DNA of 64,000 bases from UBA1926 sp036732005 (lineage in GTDB: Bacteria; Planctomycetota; Phycisphaerae; Phycisphaerales; UBA1924). The notes below the pieces were generated by a model, which was not told where the DNA came from, ran no database searches, and was given only the letters and a program-made list of their open reading frames with translations. Where the stretch lies: positions 1-64,000 of the forward strand of contig DAINDF010000001.1 in the NCBI GenBank assembly GCA_036732005.1, written 5' to 3'. Positions 1 through 7,988 of this stretch are shown in pieces; the stretch's first letter is position 1; every line of letters begins with the position of its first letter. Both the position numbers and the translations under genes were made by a program.

Positions 1-71
1 TGCTGCATCAGGTCGTAGGTCGCGTACTTGCCGGTGCCGACAAAGAGCCGGCTCGGGCAGTTGGCGCTCAA
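1..71 (-). CDS. thiG: Thiazole synthase ThiG, N-terminal fragment
   Basis: Only the first residues are inside the window and the rest lies to the left. The minus strand reads an N-terminus containing SRLFVGTGKYATYDLMQ, which matches the opening strand and loop of ThiG (family pattern 'RLxxGTGKY'). ThiG condenses dehydroglycine, deoxyxylulose phosphate and ThiS thiocarboxylate into the thiamin thiazole moiety. A TTG at 71-69 is the most plausible start because it gives a short N-terminus, but no clear Shine-Dalgarno site is visible and the frame stays open a little upstream. The gene is divergent from the permease at 87 with only 15 bases between them. The call rests on about 17 residues. Confidence 0.6.
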   Translation of the reverse strand, partial: MSANCPSRLFVGTGKYATYDLMQ

Positions 72-86
72 TCGGGGGGAGGCGTC

Positions 87-947
87 GTGAGCCGTCGGGG
101 GTGGTCGATCGCGGCGTCGGTGTCGCTGCACGGGGTGCTGCTGGCGGGGTCGGCGGTGATCCTGGTGCCGATGCTGTGGATGGTCACCTCGTCGGTGAAG
201 ACAACGGCGGACGCGTTCAGCAGCCTGTTCCTGCCGGGCGGGTCTGGGGTGCTCGGGATCGCGTGGGAGCGGTTGACGCTCGAGAACTTCGAGCGTCTGT
301 TCGTTGAGGCGAGGCTCGGGACGGCGATCGTGAACTCGGTGTTCCTGTCTTCGGTGGGCGCGGTGCTGGCGACGCTGGCGTGCTCGGCCGGTGGGTATGC
401 CTTGGCGCGGTACCGGTTCCGGGGTCGGGGTGCGTTGACGGTGCTGGTGCTGGGTTCGCTGATCATTCCCCCCCCGCTGCTGCTGGCGCCGAACTACGAG
501 TTGCTGCACGCGTTCTCGCTGCTGGATACCTTCGTGGGGCTGCTGCTGCCGAGCCTGGCTCCTGCGTTCGGCGTGTTTCTGTTCAGGCAGGCGACGGTGC
601 AGTCGGTCCCGCGGGAGTTGCTGGAGGCGGCGCGGATCGACGGGAGCGGGGAGATCCGGACCTTCTTCGTGGTGGCGTTGCCGCTGCTGCGGCCCATGGT
701 CGGGGCGTTCATGCTGATCACCTTTCTGATGTGGTGGAACAACTTCATCGGGCCGCAGGTGGTGTTGCACGATCCGGAGAAGTTCCCGCTTGCGGTGGCG
801 ATCGCGCAGTTGAAGGGTGTGTACTACCAGGATTACGGGGTGCAGATGGCGGCGACGCTGGTGTCGATCGCGCCTGTGATGGCGTTGTTCCTGCTGCTGC
901 AGCGGGAGTTCATCAGCGGGCTGACGGCGGGGGCTGTGAAGGGGTGA
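87..947 (+). CDS. Carbohydrate ABC transporter permease (MalG-like)
   Basis: Inner-membrane subunit of a sugar importer, 286 aa, the usual MalG-family length. Hydrophobic segments are spread along the protein as expected for six helices, the first in residues 10-30. The cytoplasmic EAA loop that docks the ATPase is clear: LLEAARIDGSGEIRTFF followed by the LP pair. The start is GTG at 87, preceded by a GGGGGAGG-like site; the frame stays open to the window edge but the upstream residues are not permease-like. The binding protein and MalF-type partner are not visible, since the sequence immediately left is thiG on the other strand. The MalK-type ATPase at 3820 and the glucanase and glucosidase nearby suggest that it imports beta-gluco-oligosaccharides (inference). 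Confidence 0.9.
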   Translation: MSRRGWSIAASVSLHGVLLAGSAVILVPMLWMVTSSVKTTADAFSSLFLPGGSGVLGIAWERLTLENFERLFVEARLGTAIVNSVFLSSVGAVLATLACSAGGYALARYRFRGRGALTVLVLGSLIIPPPLLLAPNYELLHAFSLLDTFVGLLLPSLAPAFGVFLFRQATVQSVPRELLEAARIDGSGEIRTFFVVALPLLRPMVGAFMLITFLMWWNNFIGPQVVLHDPEKFPLAVAIAQLKGVYYQDYGVQMAATLVSIAPVMALFLLLQREFISGLTAGAVKG

Positions 948-1008
948 TACGGGCCCGGAAGGGTCGGTGTGGGCCCGCCGATGAGGCCGCTGCCTGCGAG
1001 GCGATGGG

Positions 1009-1040
1009 GCCGATCACGCCGGGATTCGGCCGTGATCGGC
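1009..1040 (+). terminator. Hairpin downstream of the permease gene
   Basis: A perfect 10-bp inverted repeat (GCCGATCACG at 1009-1018, CGTGATCGGC at 1031-1040) with a 12-base loop lies 61 bases after the permease stop. There is no U tract, so it may act as a Rho-dependent or 3'-end stabilising structure rather than a classical intrinsic terminator. Confidence 0.4.
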
Positions 1041-1210
1041 ATGCCGCTTCAGCCTTGGGCGAGCCCGGGGGCGCGAGCCTTCGGAGCGGTCTGTTGACGA
1101 GGCTTCGCGGGCTTGCTCCCGCGGCTCGTCGGGCGCCGGTTCGAAGCGAATGCGGCGTGAGGTGTGCATGGCTTCGACCGCTTGACGGGTGGCGCTGCGC
1201 AGAAAAGCGA

Positions 1211-1234
1211 CGGCCCCGATGTGGATCGGGGCCG
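1211..1234 (-). terminator. Intrinsic-type terminator of the minus-strand dockerin gene
   Basis: A perfect 10-bp stem (CGGCCCCGAT / ATCGGGGCCG) with a 4-base loop. On the minus strand it is followed by TCGCTTTTCT, a short T-rich tract. It lies 42 bases beyond the stop codon of the gene starting at 1957. Confidence 0.65.
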
Positions 1235-1276
1235 CCTGCAAAGAGGAATCACAGCCGGCGGACCGGCTTGAGGGAC

Positions 1277-1957
1277 TCAGTCGCAGCCCTGGAGGAAGCC
1301 GGTGACGAAGGCGTTGATGTCGGCGAGGTCGAGCAGGCCGAAGGGCTCGGCGATGTCGGAGGGGTTGCAGGGCTCGGCCGGGGGATCGCCCTGGACGAAG
1401 GAGGCGTTGTCCCAGAAGATGGATCCGCCCTGGTTGTTGAACTGGAGGAAGAGGAGGAAGACATCGGCGAAGGCGGCGCCGGCGGGGGCGACGCCGGTGG
1501 CGGTGACAAGGTTCCACTGGTCAAGGGGGGTCTGGGGGTTGGCGGCCTGGACATTGAGTTCGCCGAGGGAGCCGCCGCCGGCGTCCTTCCACTGGACGAG
1601 CCAGAGGGCGAGGTTGTCGGCGCCGAGCGGGTCGATGGAGCTGTTCTGGACATAGACCTGGGCGACATAGTTGAGGCCGGCGGTGACGGGGATGCGCTGG
1701 ATGAGGCCGGAGTCGCCCTGGACGCCGGGGCCGGGGAAGGTGCCGAAGGTCTTGCAGGTGAAGTTGCCGTCCTGCGGGGCGACCTCGCCGGAGTCGGCCT
1801 GGAAGACATTGCCGAAGAACTGCTGGGTCCATCCGGCGAAGGGGATGATGCCGGGGCCGGGGGTTTCGAAGCTGCCGTTGGTGAGCAGGTTGGTGCCTGC
1901 GAGTGCCGGTGCCCCGAGAAGGGCGATCGCTCCGAGGGTGGTGAACTTGTTCAACAT
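1277..1957 (-). CDS. Secreted protein with GC-type dockerin-like C-terminus
   Basis: Exported protein of 226 aa. The start at 1957 is chosen because it directly precedes a signal peptide (MLNKFTTLGAIALLGAPALAG) and follows a GGAGG site; an in-frame ATG further upstream would add 28 unlikely residues. The mature part opens with LLTNGSFETPG, the typical first strand of carbohydrate-binding-like beta-sandwich domains in secreted proteins. The last ~30 residues, from EPCNPSDIAEPFG to GFLQGCD, form one dockerin-like repeat bracketed by two cysteines. It sits next to a GH16 glucanase on the same strand, with operator-like sites A and B upstream. A glycan-binding or surface role in beta-glucan use is likely; no catalytic motif was seen. 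Confidence 0.8.
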   Translation of the reverse strand: MLNKFTTLGAIALLGAPALAGTNLLTNGSFETPGPGIIPFAGWTQQFFGNVFQADSGEVAPQDGNFTCKTFGTFPGPGVQGDSGLIQRIPVTAGLNYVAQVYVQNSSIDPLGADNLALWLVQWKDAGGGSLGELNVQAANPQTPLDQWNLVTATGVAPAGAAFADVFLLFLQFNNQGGSIFWDNASFVQGDPPAEPCNPSDIAEPFGLLDLADINAFVTGFLQGCD

Positions 1958-2000
1958 GGCCTGTTCCTCCAAATCTGCCTGTTGGGGTGCGAAATTCCCG

Positions 2001-2012
2001 AAACTGTTACGG
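2001..2012 (+). promoter_or_regulatory. Operator-like site A (GTAAC-T-GTTAC family)
   Basis: AAACTGTTACGG, one mismatch from the palindrome GTAACTGTTAC (the match begins one base upstream), 44 bases upstream of the dockerin-protein start at 1957. It is one of four related sites in this sugar locus. Confidence 0.4.
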
Positions 2013-2153
2013 CATTGTACCAACCCACGGAGAGGGCACAAGGCCTTTTCAACATCGGGCGACGGAAATCGGTCGTTGAATCCGGCCTGCTGAATGGCAC
2101 AGCGGGGCCGGGATCTGCGATGCTATCGGGCCCCGAACTGATCCGCGGGAATT

Positions 2154-2167
2154 CGTAACTGTTTCAC
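2154..2167 (-). promoter_or_regulatory. Operator-like site B (GTAAC-T-GTTAC family)
   Basis: CGTAACTGTTTCAC on the plus strand, one mismatch from the palindrome GTAACTGTTAC. It lies between the GH16 gene stop (2190) and the downstream dockerin gene, about 200 bases upstream of that gene's start. Confidence 0.4.
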
Positions 2168-2189
2168 TCGTGGCCCGGCAGAACCGGAT

Positions 2190-3647
2190 TCAGGGACAGC
2201 CGGCCAGGAAGGCGGTGACGAAGGCGTTGATGTCGGCGAGGTCGAGGACGCCGAACGGGGCGGCGAGGTCGGCGATGGTGTCCTGGGCGAGGAAGCCGGT
2301 GGCGAAGGCGGAGATGTCGGCGAGGTCGAGAATCCCCTGTGGTGGGGCCAGATCGGCGGGGCAGTCGGAGCCGAGGAAGGCGAAGTCGAACCATGAGATG
2401 TTGAACTCCTGGCCGGTGCCTCCGAGGTTCTCGAAGCGCATCACGGTCTCACCGGCGGGGAGGGTGACCTCGGCGGTGCGTGTGGTCCAGGTCTGCCATC
2501 CGCCGGTGACGGGGGCGGTGAAGGAGGCGCCGAGGTCCTGGCCGTCGAAGAGGAGGCGGAAGGAGCCGCCGCTGGATTGCGAGGCGACGCGGGTGTCGAT
2601 GCGGTAGTCGCCGGGCTGCTGGATGTTGACGGTGTACTCGATCCACTCGCCGGGGCGGATCCAGCCGACATTGAAGCCGCCTTCGGAGGCGGCCTGGAGA
2701 TCGACGCCGGACTCGGGTCGGTAGGCGCCGCCCTGATTGGCGGCGTCGACATCGTGATAGGCCTGGCCGTCGTAGCCGAAATCGAAGTCTTCAGCTTCGA
2801 CGCGGCCGGGGATCTGGTGGGGCGAGCCGGGGAAGGGTGTCTGGGCCTGTTGGTAGACGCGGACCCAGTCGACGAGCATGGTCTTGGGGAATGGAGCGCC
2901 CGGCCCCGGGTTGGTGGTGAAGTTGCCGCCGACGGCCATGTTGAGGAGGAGGTGGAAGGGTTGGTCGAAGGGGGCGTTGGAATCTCCGGCGGCGCCGAGG
3001 GTGAACCAGTTGCCGGAGGTTTCGGTGTGGAAGAGTTGGCCGTCGATGTACCAGCGGATGCGGTCGGGCTCCCATTCGACGGCGTAGACATGGAACTCCT
3101 CGCCGAATGAGTCGACGATGACGCCTCCGCGGTATTGGTTCTGCGGCCATTGCCCGCCGTAGTGGATGGTCCCGAAGATGGCCTGTGCGTCGTCTGATGC
3201 CTCCATGATGTCGAGTTCGCCGCTGGCGGCCCAGCCGCCGTAGGTGTTCTGCTCGGGGAGCATCCAGAAGGCCGGCCAGAGGCCCTCGCCGATGGCGAGG
3301 TTGATTCGGGCCTCGGCCTTTCCGTACTGGAAGGCGAAGCGGCCCTTGGTGCGGAGGCGTGCGGAGGTGAAGTTGGAGCCGTTGAAGTTCTCGCGGATTG
3401 CGGTGATGCGGAGGTTTCCCGAGGCGGTGGAGACATTCTGCGGTCTGGCGGTGTAGTACTGGAGTTCGTTGTTGCCCCACCCGGCGGGGAGGCCGTAGTT
3501 GGATCCGTCGCCGATCATAATCTCCCACTTGGCGGAGTCGACGAAGAGGTCCTCGAATTCGTCCTGCCAGACCAACTCGAAGCCATCGCCTGCGACTACG
3601 ATCGGGGCGATGGACGCGAGGAGGACGATGGTTGCCGCGGTACGCAT
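2190..3647 (-). CDS. Secreted GH16 beta-glucanase with CBM6 and double dockerin-like tail
   Basis: Extracellular endo-beta-glucanase of the laminarinase type, 485 aa. Order: signal peptide (1-20), GH16 catalytic jelly roll (about 22-268), CBM6 carbohydrate-binding module (about 278-426), and two dockerin-like repeats (429-485) ending in AGCP. The catalytic signature GELDIMEASD is intact, with Glu144 as nucleophile and Glu149 as acid/base; WPAFWMLP precedes it as in the family. The start at 3647 gives a clean signal peptide and has a GAGAGG site. It faces the malK-type gene across a 172-base divergent promoter containing two operator-like sites. The products would be laminari- or gluco-oligosaccharides, which suits the importer and the GH1 glucosidase next door. 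The exact linkage preference cannot be read from the sequence. Confidence 0.92.
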   Translation of the reverse strand: MRTAATIVLLASIAPIVVAGDGFELVWQDEFEDLFVDSAKWEIMIGDGSNYGLPAGWGNNELQYYTARPQNVSTASGNLRITAIRENFNGSNFTSARLRTKGRFAFQYGKAEARINLAIGEGLWPAFWMLPEQNTYGGWAASGELDIMEASDDAQAIFGTIHYGGQWPQNQYRGGVIVDSFGEEFHVYAVEWEPDRIRWYIDGQLFHTETSGNWFTLGAAGDSNAPFDQPFHLLLNMAVGGNFTTNPGPGAPFPKTMLVDWVRVYQQAQTPFPGSPHQIPGRVEAEDFDFGYDGQAYHDVDAANQGGAYRPESGVDLQAASEGGFNVGWIRPGEWIEYTVNIQQPGDYRIDTRVASQSSGGSFRLLFDGQDLGASFTAPVTGGWQTWTTRTAEVTLPAGETVMRFENLGGTGQEFNISWFDFAFLGSDCPADLAPPQGILDLADISAFATGFLAQDTIADLAAPFGVLDLADINAFVTAFLAGCP

Positions 3648-3688
3648 GGGGCATGCCTCTCGAGGGAGGGTTCAGGGCGCGGGAATTG

Positions 3689-3700
3689 GAACAGTTACGG
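3689..3700 (+). promoter_or_regulatory. Operator-like site C (GTAAC-T-GTTAC family)
   Basis: GAACAGTTACGG, whose complement is one mismatch from GTAACTGTTAC. It lies in the divergent promoter between the GH16 gene (start 3647) and the malK-type gene (start 3820). Confidence 0.45.
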
Positions 3701-3763
3701 GTGTCGTTTTCCCGGTTCTTGCCTGTATGGTATCGGTTTTCGTGTGGTTGCCTCAACGCGTTT

Positions 3764-3774
3764 CGGTAACTGGG
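3764..3774 (+). promoter_or_regulatory. Operator-like half site D
   Basis: CGGTAACTGGG carries a full left half (GTAAC-T-G) with a degenerate right half. It is about 73 bases from site C in the same divergent promoter and 46 bases before the malK-type start. Confidence 0.35.
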
Positions 3775-3819
3775 GGCGAAAGTTCTCCGGGCCCGAACAA
3801 ACTTTGAGCAGGAGCCGAC

Positions 3820-4956
3820 ATGGCCGAGGTGCGCCTCGAACAGGTCTGGAAGATCTATGACGGGGGCGTCGAGGCGGTGCGGGATGTCAATATCGATATC
3901 CCGGACGGGTCTTTTTGCGTGTTGGTCGGGCCTTCTGGGTGCGGGAAATCGACGACGCTGCGGATGGTGGCGGGGCTCGAGGAGATCAGCCGGGGGACGG
4001 TTTCGATCGGTGGGCGGGTGGTGAACGAGGTGGCGCCGAAGGACCGGGACATCGCGATGGTGTTCCAGTCGTATGCGCTGTACCCGCACATGACGGTGGA
4101 GCAGAACCTCTCGTTCGCGTTGCGGCTTCGGAAGATGCCGAAGGGGGAGATTCGCCGTCGGGTGGACGAGGCGGCGCGGATGCTGGGGCTGAGCGAGTTG
4201 CTGGCCCGCAAGCCCGGGGCGCTGTCCGGGGGGCAGCGGCAGCGCGTGGCGCTGGGGCGGGCGATGGTGCGCGAGCCGGCGGCGTTCCTGTTCGACGAGC
4301 CGCTTTCCAACTTGGACGCGAAGTTGCGGGGGAGCACTCGGGCGGAGTTGAAGGCGCTGCATCGGCGACTGGGTACGACGACGATCTATGTGACGCACGA
4401 TCAGGAAGAGGCGATGAGCCTGGGTGACATGATCGTGGTGATGGCGGGCGGGGTGGTTCAGCAGTCGGGCTCGCCGCTGGAGGTGTTCGACCGGCCTGCG
4501 AACCGGTTTGTGGCGGGTTTCATCGGGACGCCCCCGATGAACTTCCTGACGGGCTCGATCGAGCGTGACGGCGCGGGCTGGCGGTTCAGCGAGCGTGGCG
4601 GTGGGCTTTTGCTCTCGGCTCCGGGCGCGGAGGCCGACGGGGCCGCTGATGATGTCGTGCTCGGGCTGCGGCCTCAGGGTGTGCGCGAGATCGCCTCGGA
4701 GGCCGAGCGTGAATCGGCTCTGGCCCGCGGGTGCCTGGTCACGGTACGGGTTGAGATGGTCGAGCCCCTGGGTGAGCAGATGGACATTCACGCGACAACG
4801 CCCGGTGGCGCCTCGGTGGTATTCAGGCTGCCGACCCGTGGCGGGGTTGTTGCGGGGCAGCCGCTGGACTTGGCCGTGGACGGCGCGCGACTTCGGATCT
4901 ATGAGCCGGGCGAGTTTGGACGCTCGCTGGCGCCCGCGATGGCGACCGCTGTGTGA
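3820..4956 (+). CDS. Sugar ABC transporter ATP-binding protein (MalK/UgpC type)
   Basis: Cytoplasmic ATPase that powers carbohydrate import, 378 aa, the normal MalK-family length. Walker A GPSGCGKS is at residues 37-44, the signature LSGGQRQ begins at 135, Walker B FLFDEP has Asp159, and the switch-histidine THDQEEA follows. Residues from about 235 form the C-terminal TOBE/OB regulatory part. The start ATG has an AGGAG site 7 bases upstream. These ATPases are often shared among several sugar importers, so separation from the permease gene is not disabling. It is followed after 34 bases by the GH1 glucosidase, probably one transcript. Confidence 0.93.
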   Translation: MAEVRLEQVWKIYDGGVEAVRDVNIDIPDGSFCVLVGPSGCGKSTTLRMVAGLEEISRGTVSIGGRVVNEVAPKDRDIAMVFQSYALYPHMTVEQNLSFALRLRKMPKGEIRRRVDEAARMLGLSELLARKPGALSGGQRQRVALGRAMVREPAAFLFDEPLSNLDAKLRGSTRAELKALHRRLGTTTIYVTHDQEEAMSLGDMIVVMAGGVVQQSGSPLEVFDRPANRFVAGFIGTPPMNFLTGSIERDGAGWRFSERGGGLLLSAPGAEADGAADDVVLGLRPQGVREIASEAERESALARGCLVTVRVEMVEPLGEQMDIHATTPGGASVVFRLPTRGGVVAGQPLDLAVDGARLRIYEPGEFGRSLAPAMATAV

Positions 4957-4990
4957 CAGGACGCCCGATCGGGCGCAGGAGCCTTGAGCA

Positions 4991-6340
4991 ATGAGTGCTT
5001 TCCCGAAGAATTTCGTTTGGGGTGTCGCCTCCGCGTCCTACCAGGTCGAGGGGGGCGCGGCCGAGGGAGGGCGGCGTCCGAGCGTGTGGGACATGGTGTG
5101 TGAGCGACCCGGGTTCGTCTCCGACGGGCAGTCGGGCGTGTTCGCGTGCGACTCGTATCACCGGTCGGAAGAGGACGCGCGGCTCGTGGGGGACCTTGGG
5201 GCGAAGGCGTACCGGTTCAGCGTTTCGTGGAGCCGTGTGCTGCCGCGCGGTGTTGGCGAGGTCAACAAGACGGGGCTGGACTTCTACGACCGGTTCGTGG
5301 ATGCGCTGCTTGCTCGCGGCGTGGAGCCCTGGGTGACGCTGTTTCACTGGGACTACCCGCGCGACCTGTACGACCGTGGCGGGTGGATGAGCAGCGACAG
5401 CCCGATGTGGTTCGCGGAGTATGCACGCGTGGTGCTGGATCGGCTGGGGGACCGGGTCAAGCACTGGATGACGCTGAACGAGCCGCAGTGCTTCGTGGGG
5501 CTGGGGCACTCGGAAGGGGAGCACGCGCCCGGGCTGAAGCTGCCTCGGCGGGATGTGCTGCTCGTGCTGCACCGGAGCCTGCTGGCGCACGGGCACGCGG
5601 TGGGGGTGATCCGGGATCACGGGGCCGACCACAAGGTTGGGTGGGCCCCGGTGGGTGTGACGGGGTTCCCGGACACGGAGAGCGCGGCGGACATCGAGGC
5701 GACGCGGCGGTTCATGTTCGAGCGGTGCCCGGCGGGGGACGGCTGGTACTTCAGCAATGCGTTGTACGCCGACCCGGTGATTCTGGGGAGGTATCCCGGC
5801 GCGTCGTACGGCCCGGCGGTCGCGGAGTTGCCGGAACCCGGGCCCGGGGAGATGGAGATCATCAGCCGGCCGTTGGATTTCTACGGGGTGAACATCTATT
5901 CGGGGACGCGGATCCGGGCGGGCGCGGATGGCGAGCCCGAGGTGGTGCCCCCGGGGCCGGGGCATGCCCGGACCATGATGGACTGGCTGGTGACGCCCGA
6001 GGCGTTGTACTGGGGTCCGCGGCTGCTGGCGGAGCGGTACGGGCTTCCGGTGTACATCACGGAGAACGGCTGCGCGACCTCGGACTGGGTGTCGCTGGAC
6101 GGGCGGGTGCATGACCCTTCTCGGATTGATTACCTGGATCGGCACCTCGGGCAGTTGGCGCGGGCGGTGAAGGACGGGGTGGATGTCCGCGGGTATTTCC
6201 TGTGGTCGATCCTCGACAACTTCGAATGGGCGTACGGGTACACCAAGCGATTCGGGCTGGTGCATGTGGACTTCAAGACCGGGGAGCGGATCCCGAAGGA
6301 TTCGTACCACTGGTATCGCCGGCGGATCCTCGAGTCCTGA
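4991..6340 (+). CDS. Beta-glucosidase, glycoside hydrolase family 1
   Basis: Cytoplasmic retaining beta-glucosidase, 449 aa, full length for GH1, without a signal peptide. The N-terminal family motif FPKNFVWGVASASYQVEGG is present. The acid/base Glu164 lies in TLNEPQ and the nucleophile Glu358 in YITENG. It probably hydrolyses imported beta-gluco-oligosaccharides to glucose. An AGGAG site precedes the ATG, and the gene follows the malK-type ATPase closely, consistent with a two-gene operon for uptake and intracellular breakdown. Confidence 0.95.
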   Translation: MSAFPKNFVWGVASASYQVEGGAAEGGRRPSVWDMVCERPGFVSDGQSGVFACDSYHRSEEDARLVGDLGAKAYRFSVSWSRVLPRGVGEVNKTGLDFYDRFVDALLARGVEPWVTLFHWDYPRDLYDRGGWMSSDSPMWFAEYARVVLDRLGDRVKHWMTLNEPQCFVGLGHSEGEHAPGLKLPRRDVLLVLHRSLLAHGHAVGVIRDHGADHKVGWAPVGVTGFPDTESAADIEATRRFMFERCPAGDGWYFSNALYADPVILGRYPGASYGPAVAELPEPGPGEMEIISRPLDFYGVNIYSGTRIRAGADGEPEVVPPGPGHARTMMDWLVTPEALYWGPRLLAERYGLPVYITENGCATSDWVSLDGRVHDPSRIDYLDRHLGQLARAVKDGVDVRGYFLWSILDNFEWAYGYTKRFGLVHVDFKTGERIPKDSYHWYRRRILES

Positions 6341-6378
6341 GGCGGAGTGGCGCGGGTCGGGCCCGCGTTGGGGGCGGT

Positions 6379-7176
6379 TCAGTCTCCGCTGATCATGTTG
6401 AAGACGCCTCCGAGGACGGAGCCCTCGCCCTTGCCGGCGCCTCCGGTCTGGGGGGCGGCGGCGTAGACGCGGTTGGCGAGGCGGCTGAAGGGGAGCGTCT
6501 GGAGCCAGACGGTGCCGGGGCCCTTGAGGGCGGCGTAGAAGAGGCCCTCGCCCCCGAAGAACTTGTTCTTGATGCCGGGGACCATCTGGATCGAGTAATC
6601 GACGGTTTCTTCGAAGGCGACGATGCAGCCGGTGTCGACGCGGAGGCGTTCGCCTGCGGCGAGTTCGCGTCGGATGGTGGTGCCGCCGGCGTGGCAGAAG
6701 ACCTGGCCGGCGCCGCTGGGTGAGCTGAGGCGTTGGAGGATGAAGCCCTCTCCGCCGAAGAGGCCCGCGCCGAATCGCTTGGTGAAGGCGATGTCGACCT
6801 CGACGCCCTGGGCGGCGCAGAGGAAGGAGTCCTTCTGGCAGAGGACACGCCCCCGGTGCTCGGCGAGCTCGATGGGGATGACATGACCCGGGTAGGGTGC
6901 GCCGAAGGCGCAATCGCGGCGCTGGGCGGACTCGTTGGCGAAGATGGTGACGAAGAACGATTCGCCGGTGACGACGCGCTTGCCGGCCTCGAAGAGCTTG
7001 CCGAAGATGCCGCCGGCGTCCTTCTTCATGGAGAGCGCGGTGGCCATCTCGACGCCGTCTTCGAGGTACATCATGGCGCCGGCTTCGGCGACGACTGCCT
7101 CGCCCGGGTCGAGGGTGACGATGACGGCCTGGAGGTCGTCGCCGATGATCTGGTAGTCGATCTGGTCCACGCTCAT
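6379..7176 (-). CDS. AIM24 family (TIGR00266-like) protein
   Basis: A 265-aa cytoplasmic protein of the AIM24 / TIGR00266 family, which has a beta-barrel fold repeated in tandem and no firmly established enzymatic role; related proteins occur with SPFH and zinc-ribbon proteins. The family opening (IDYQIIGDDLQAVIVTLDPG followed by an EAGAMMYL segment) is visible. The start at 7176 is chosen because a GGGAGAG site precedes it; upstream residues in frame are low-complexity and not family-like. It follows the SRAP gene on the same strand after 58 bases. Function is unknown beyond the family name. Confidence 0.8.
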   Translation of the reverse strand: MSVDQIDYQIIGDDLQAVIVTLDPGEAVVAEAGAMMYLEDGVEMATALSMKKDAGGIFGKLFEAGKRVVTGESFFVTIFANESAQRRDCAFGAPYPGHVIPIELAEHRGRVLCQKDSFLCAAQGVEVDIAFTKRFGAGLFGGEGFILQRLSSPSGAGQVFCHAGGTTIRRELAAGERLRVDTGCIVAFEETVDYSIQMVPGIKNKFFGGEGLFYAALKGPGTVWLQTLPFSRLANRVYAAAPQTGGAGKGEGSVLGGVFNMISGD

Positions 7177-7234
7177 GGGTGCTCTCCCTTGATTTGCTTT
7201 TGCTGGTCTTGCTCGTTGTCGCGGGTCTTGCGGG

Positions 7235-7942
7235 TCATCCCGGGCCGAAGAGCCCACTGGATTCGTCCACTGCCTGGTCGAGGAGTGCGGCGTCGTCGTT
7301 GCGCGGGGTGTTGACGCGGCGCGAGACGGGGCGGATGGTCCAGTGGCGGGCGGGGTCGGGCTTCATGAGGGCGAGGAGGGGCTCGACGCCCTGGAGGCGG
7401 GGGTCGAGCCAGAGGTCTTGATCCACGGCGGGGATGACGACGGGCATGCGATCGTGGATGGGGCGGAGCCTGGGGTTGGCGGGGCAGGTCATGATGGTGC
7501 AGGTCTCTTTGGCCTCGCCGGTGGCGGGATTTCGCCACGATTCCCAGAGGCCCGCCATGGCGAAGGTCTCGCCGCCGCCGCGGAAGAGGGCGAACGGCTG
7601 CTTGGGCCCTCCGGGCGATTGCTTCCATTCGTAGAAGCCCGATGCCGGGATGAGGCAGCGGCGATGGCGGAAGGCCTCTCGGAAGGCGGGCTTTTCGTGG
7701 GCGGTCTCGGCGCGGGCGTTGATCATGCGGAAGGCGATCTTCTCGTCGTCGGCCCAGGGTGGGAGGAGGCCCCAGGAGAGCGCGACGAGTTCGCGGCCCG
7801 CGGAGCCTGTGCGGACGGCGGCGACCTTCTGCCCCGGGGCGATGTTGAACCTGGGCTCCATCGGGAGGGGCGGGCGTAAGAGAGCGCCGAAGACGCCCGC
7901 GGCCTCGTCGCCGGTCAGTTTGAGGAAGTATCGGCCGCACAC
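7235..7942 (-). CDS. yedK: SRAP / HMCES family abasic-site-processing protein
   Basis: 235 aa, the usual length for YedK/HMCES proteins, which crosslink through Cys2 to abasic sites in single-stranded DNA and shield them. The sequence starts MCGRY with the essential Cys2 exposed after removal of Met. The family segments FNIAPGQ, NARAETAHEKPAFREAF and RRCLIPASGFYEW are intact and contain the conserved Asn and Glu active-site residues. The start is GTG; a TACCCT hexamer ends six bases before it and there is no Shine-Dalgarno site, so the mRNA may be leaderless. A DNA-damage-tolerance role follows from family knowledge. Confidence 0.92.
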   Translation of the reverse strand: MCGRYFLKLTGDEAAGVFGALLRPPLPMEPRFNIAPGQKVAAVRTGSAGRELVALSWGLLPPWADDEKIAFRMINARAETAHEKPAFREAFRHRRCLIPASGFYEWKQSPGGPKQPFALFRGGGETFAMAGLWESWRNPATGEAKETCTIMTCPANPRLRPIHDRMPVVIPAVDQDLWLDPRLQGVEPLLALMKPDPARHWTIRPVSRRVNTPRNDDAALLDQAVDESSGLFGPG

Positions 7943-7948
7943 GCTGGG

Positions 7949-7954
7949 AGGGTA
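7949..7954 (-). promoter_or_regulatory. -10 hexamer of yedK (leaderless type)
   Basis: TACCCT on the minus strand, six bases before the GTG start. The -35 region is weak. Confidence 0.45.
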
Positions 7955-7988
7955 TCGCGCCGTGCCCGGGCGTTCCGGGGACCGTTGG

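Larger units (their letters stand above)
948..1276. other. Intergenic region with two hairpins
   Basis: This 329-base stretch lies between the convergent permease gene and the dockerin protein gene. No convincing coding frame was seen. It holds two strong inverted repeats, at 1009-1040 and 1211-1234, which are listed separately as probable transcription ends for the two converging genes. The rest shows nothing recognisable. Confidence 0.6.

Noticed and set aside
1..86. N-terminal extension of the permease to the window edge
   Set aside because: The frame is open, but the residues are not permease-like, a good ribosome binding site precedes GTG at 87, and the opposite strand encodes thiG there.
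4823..6913. Long minus-strand open frame antisense to the GH1 gene
   Set aside because: Its composition is a shadow of the glucosidase, whose two catalytic glutamates are intact.
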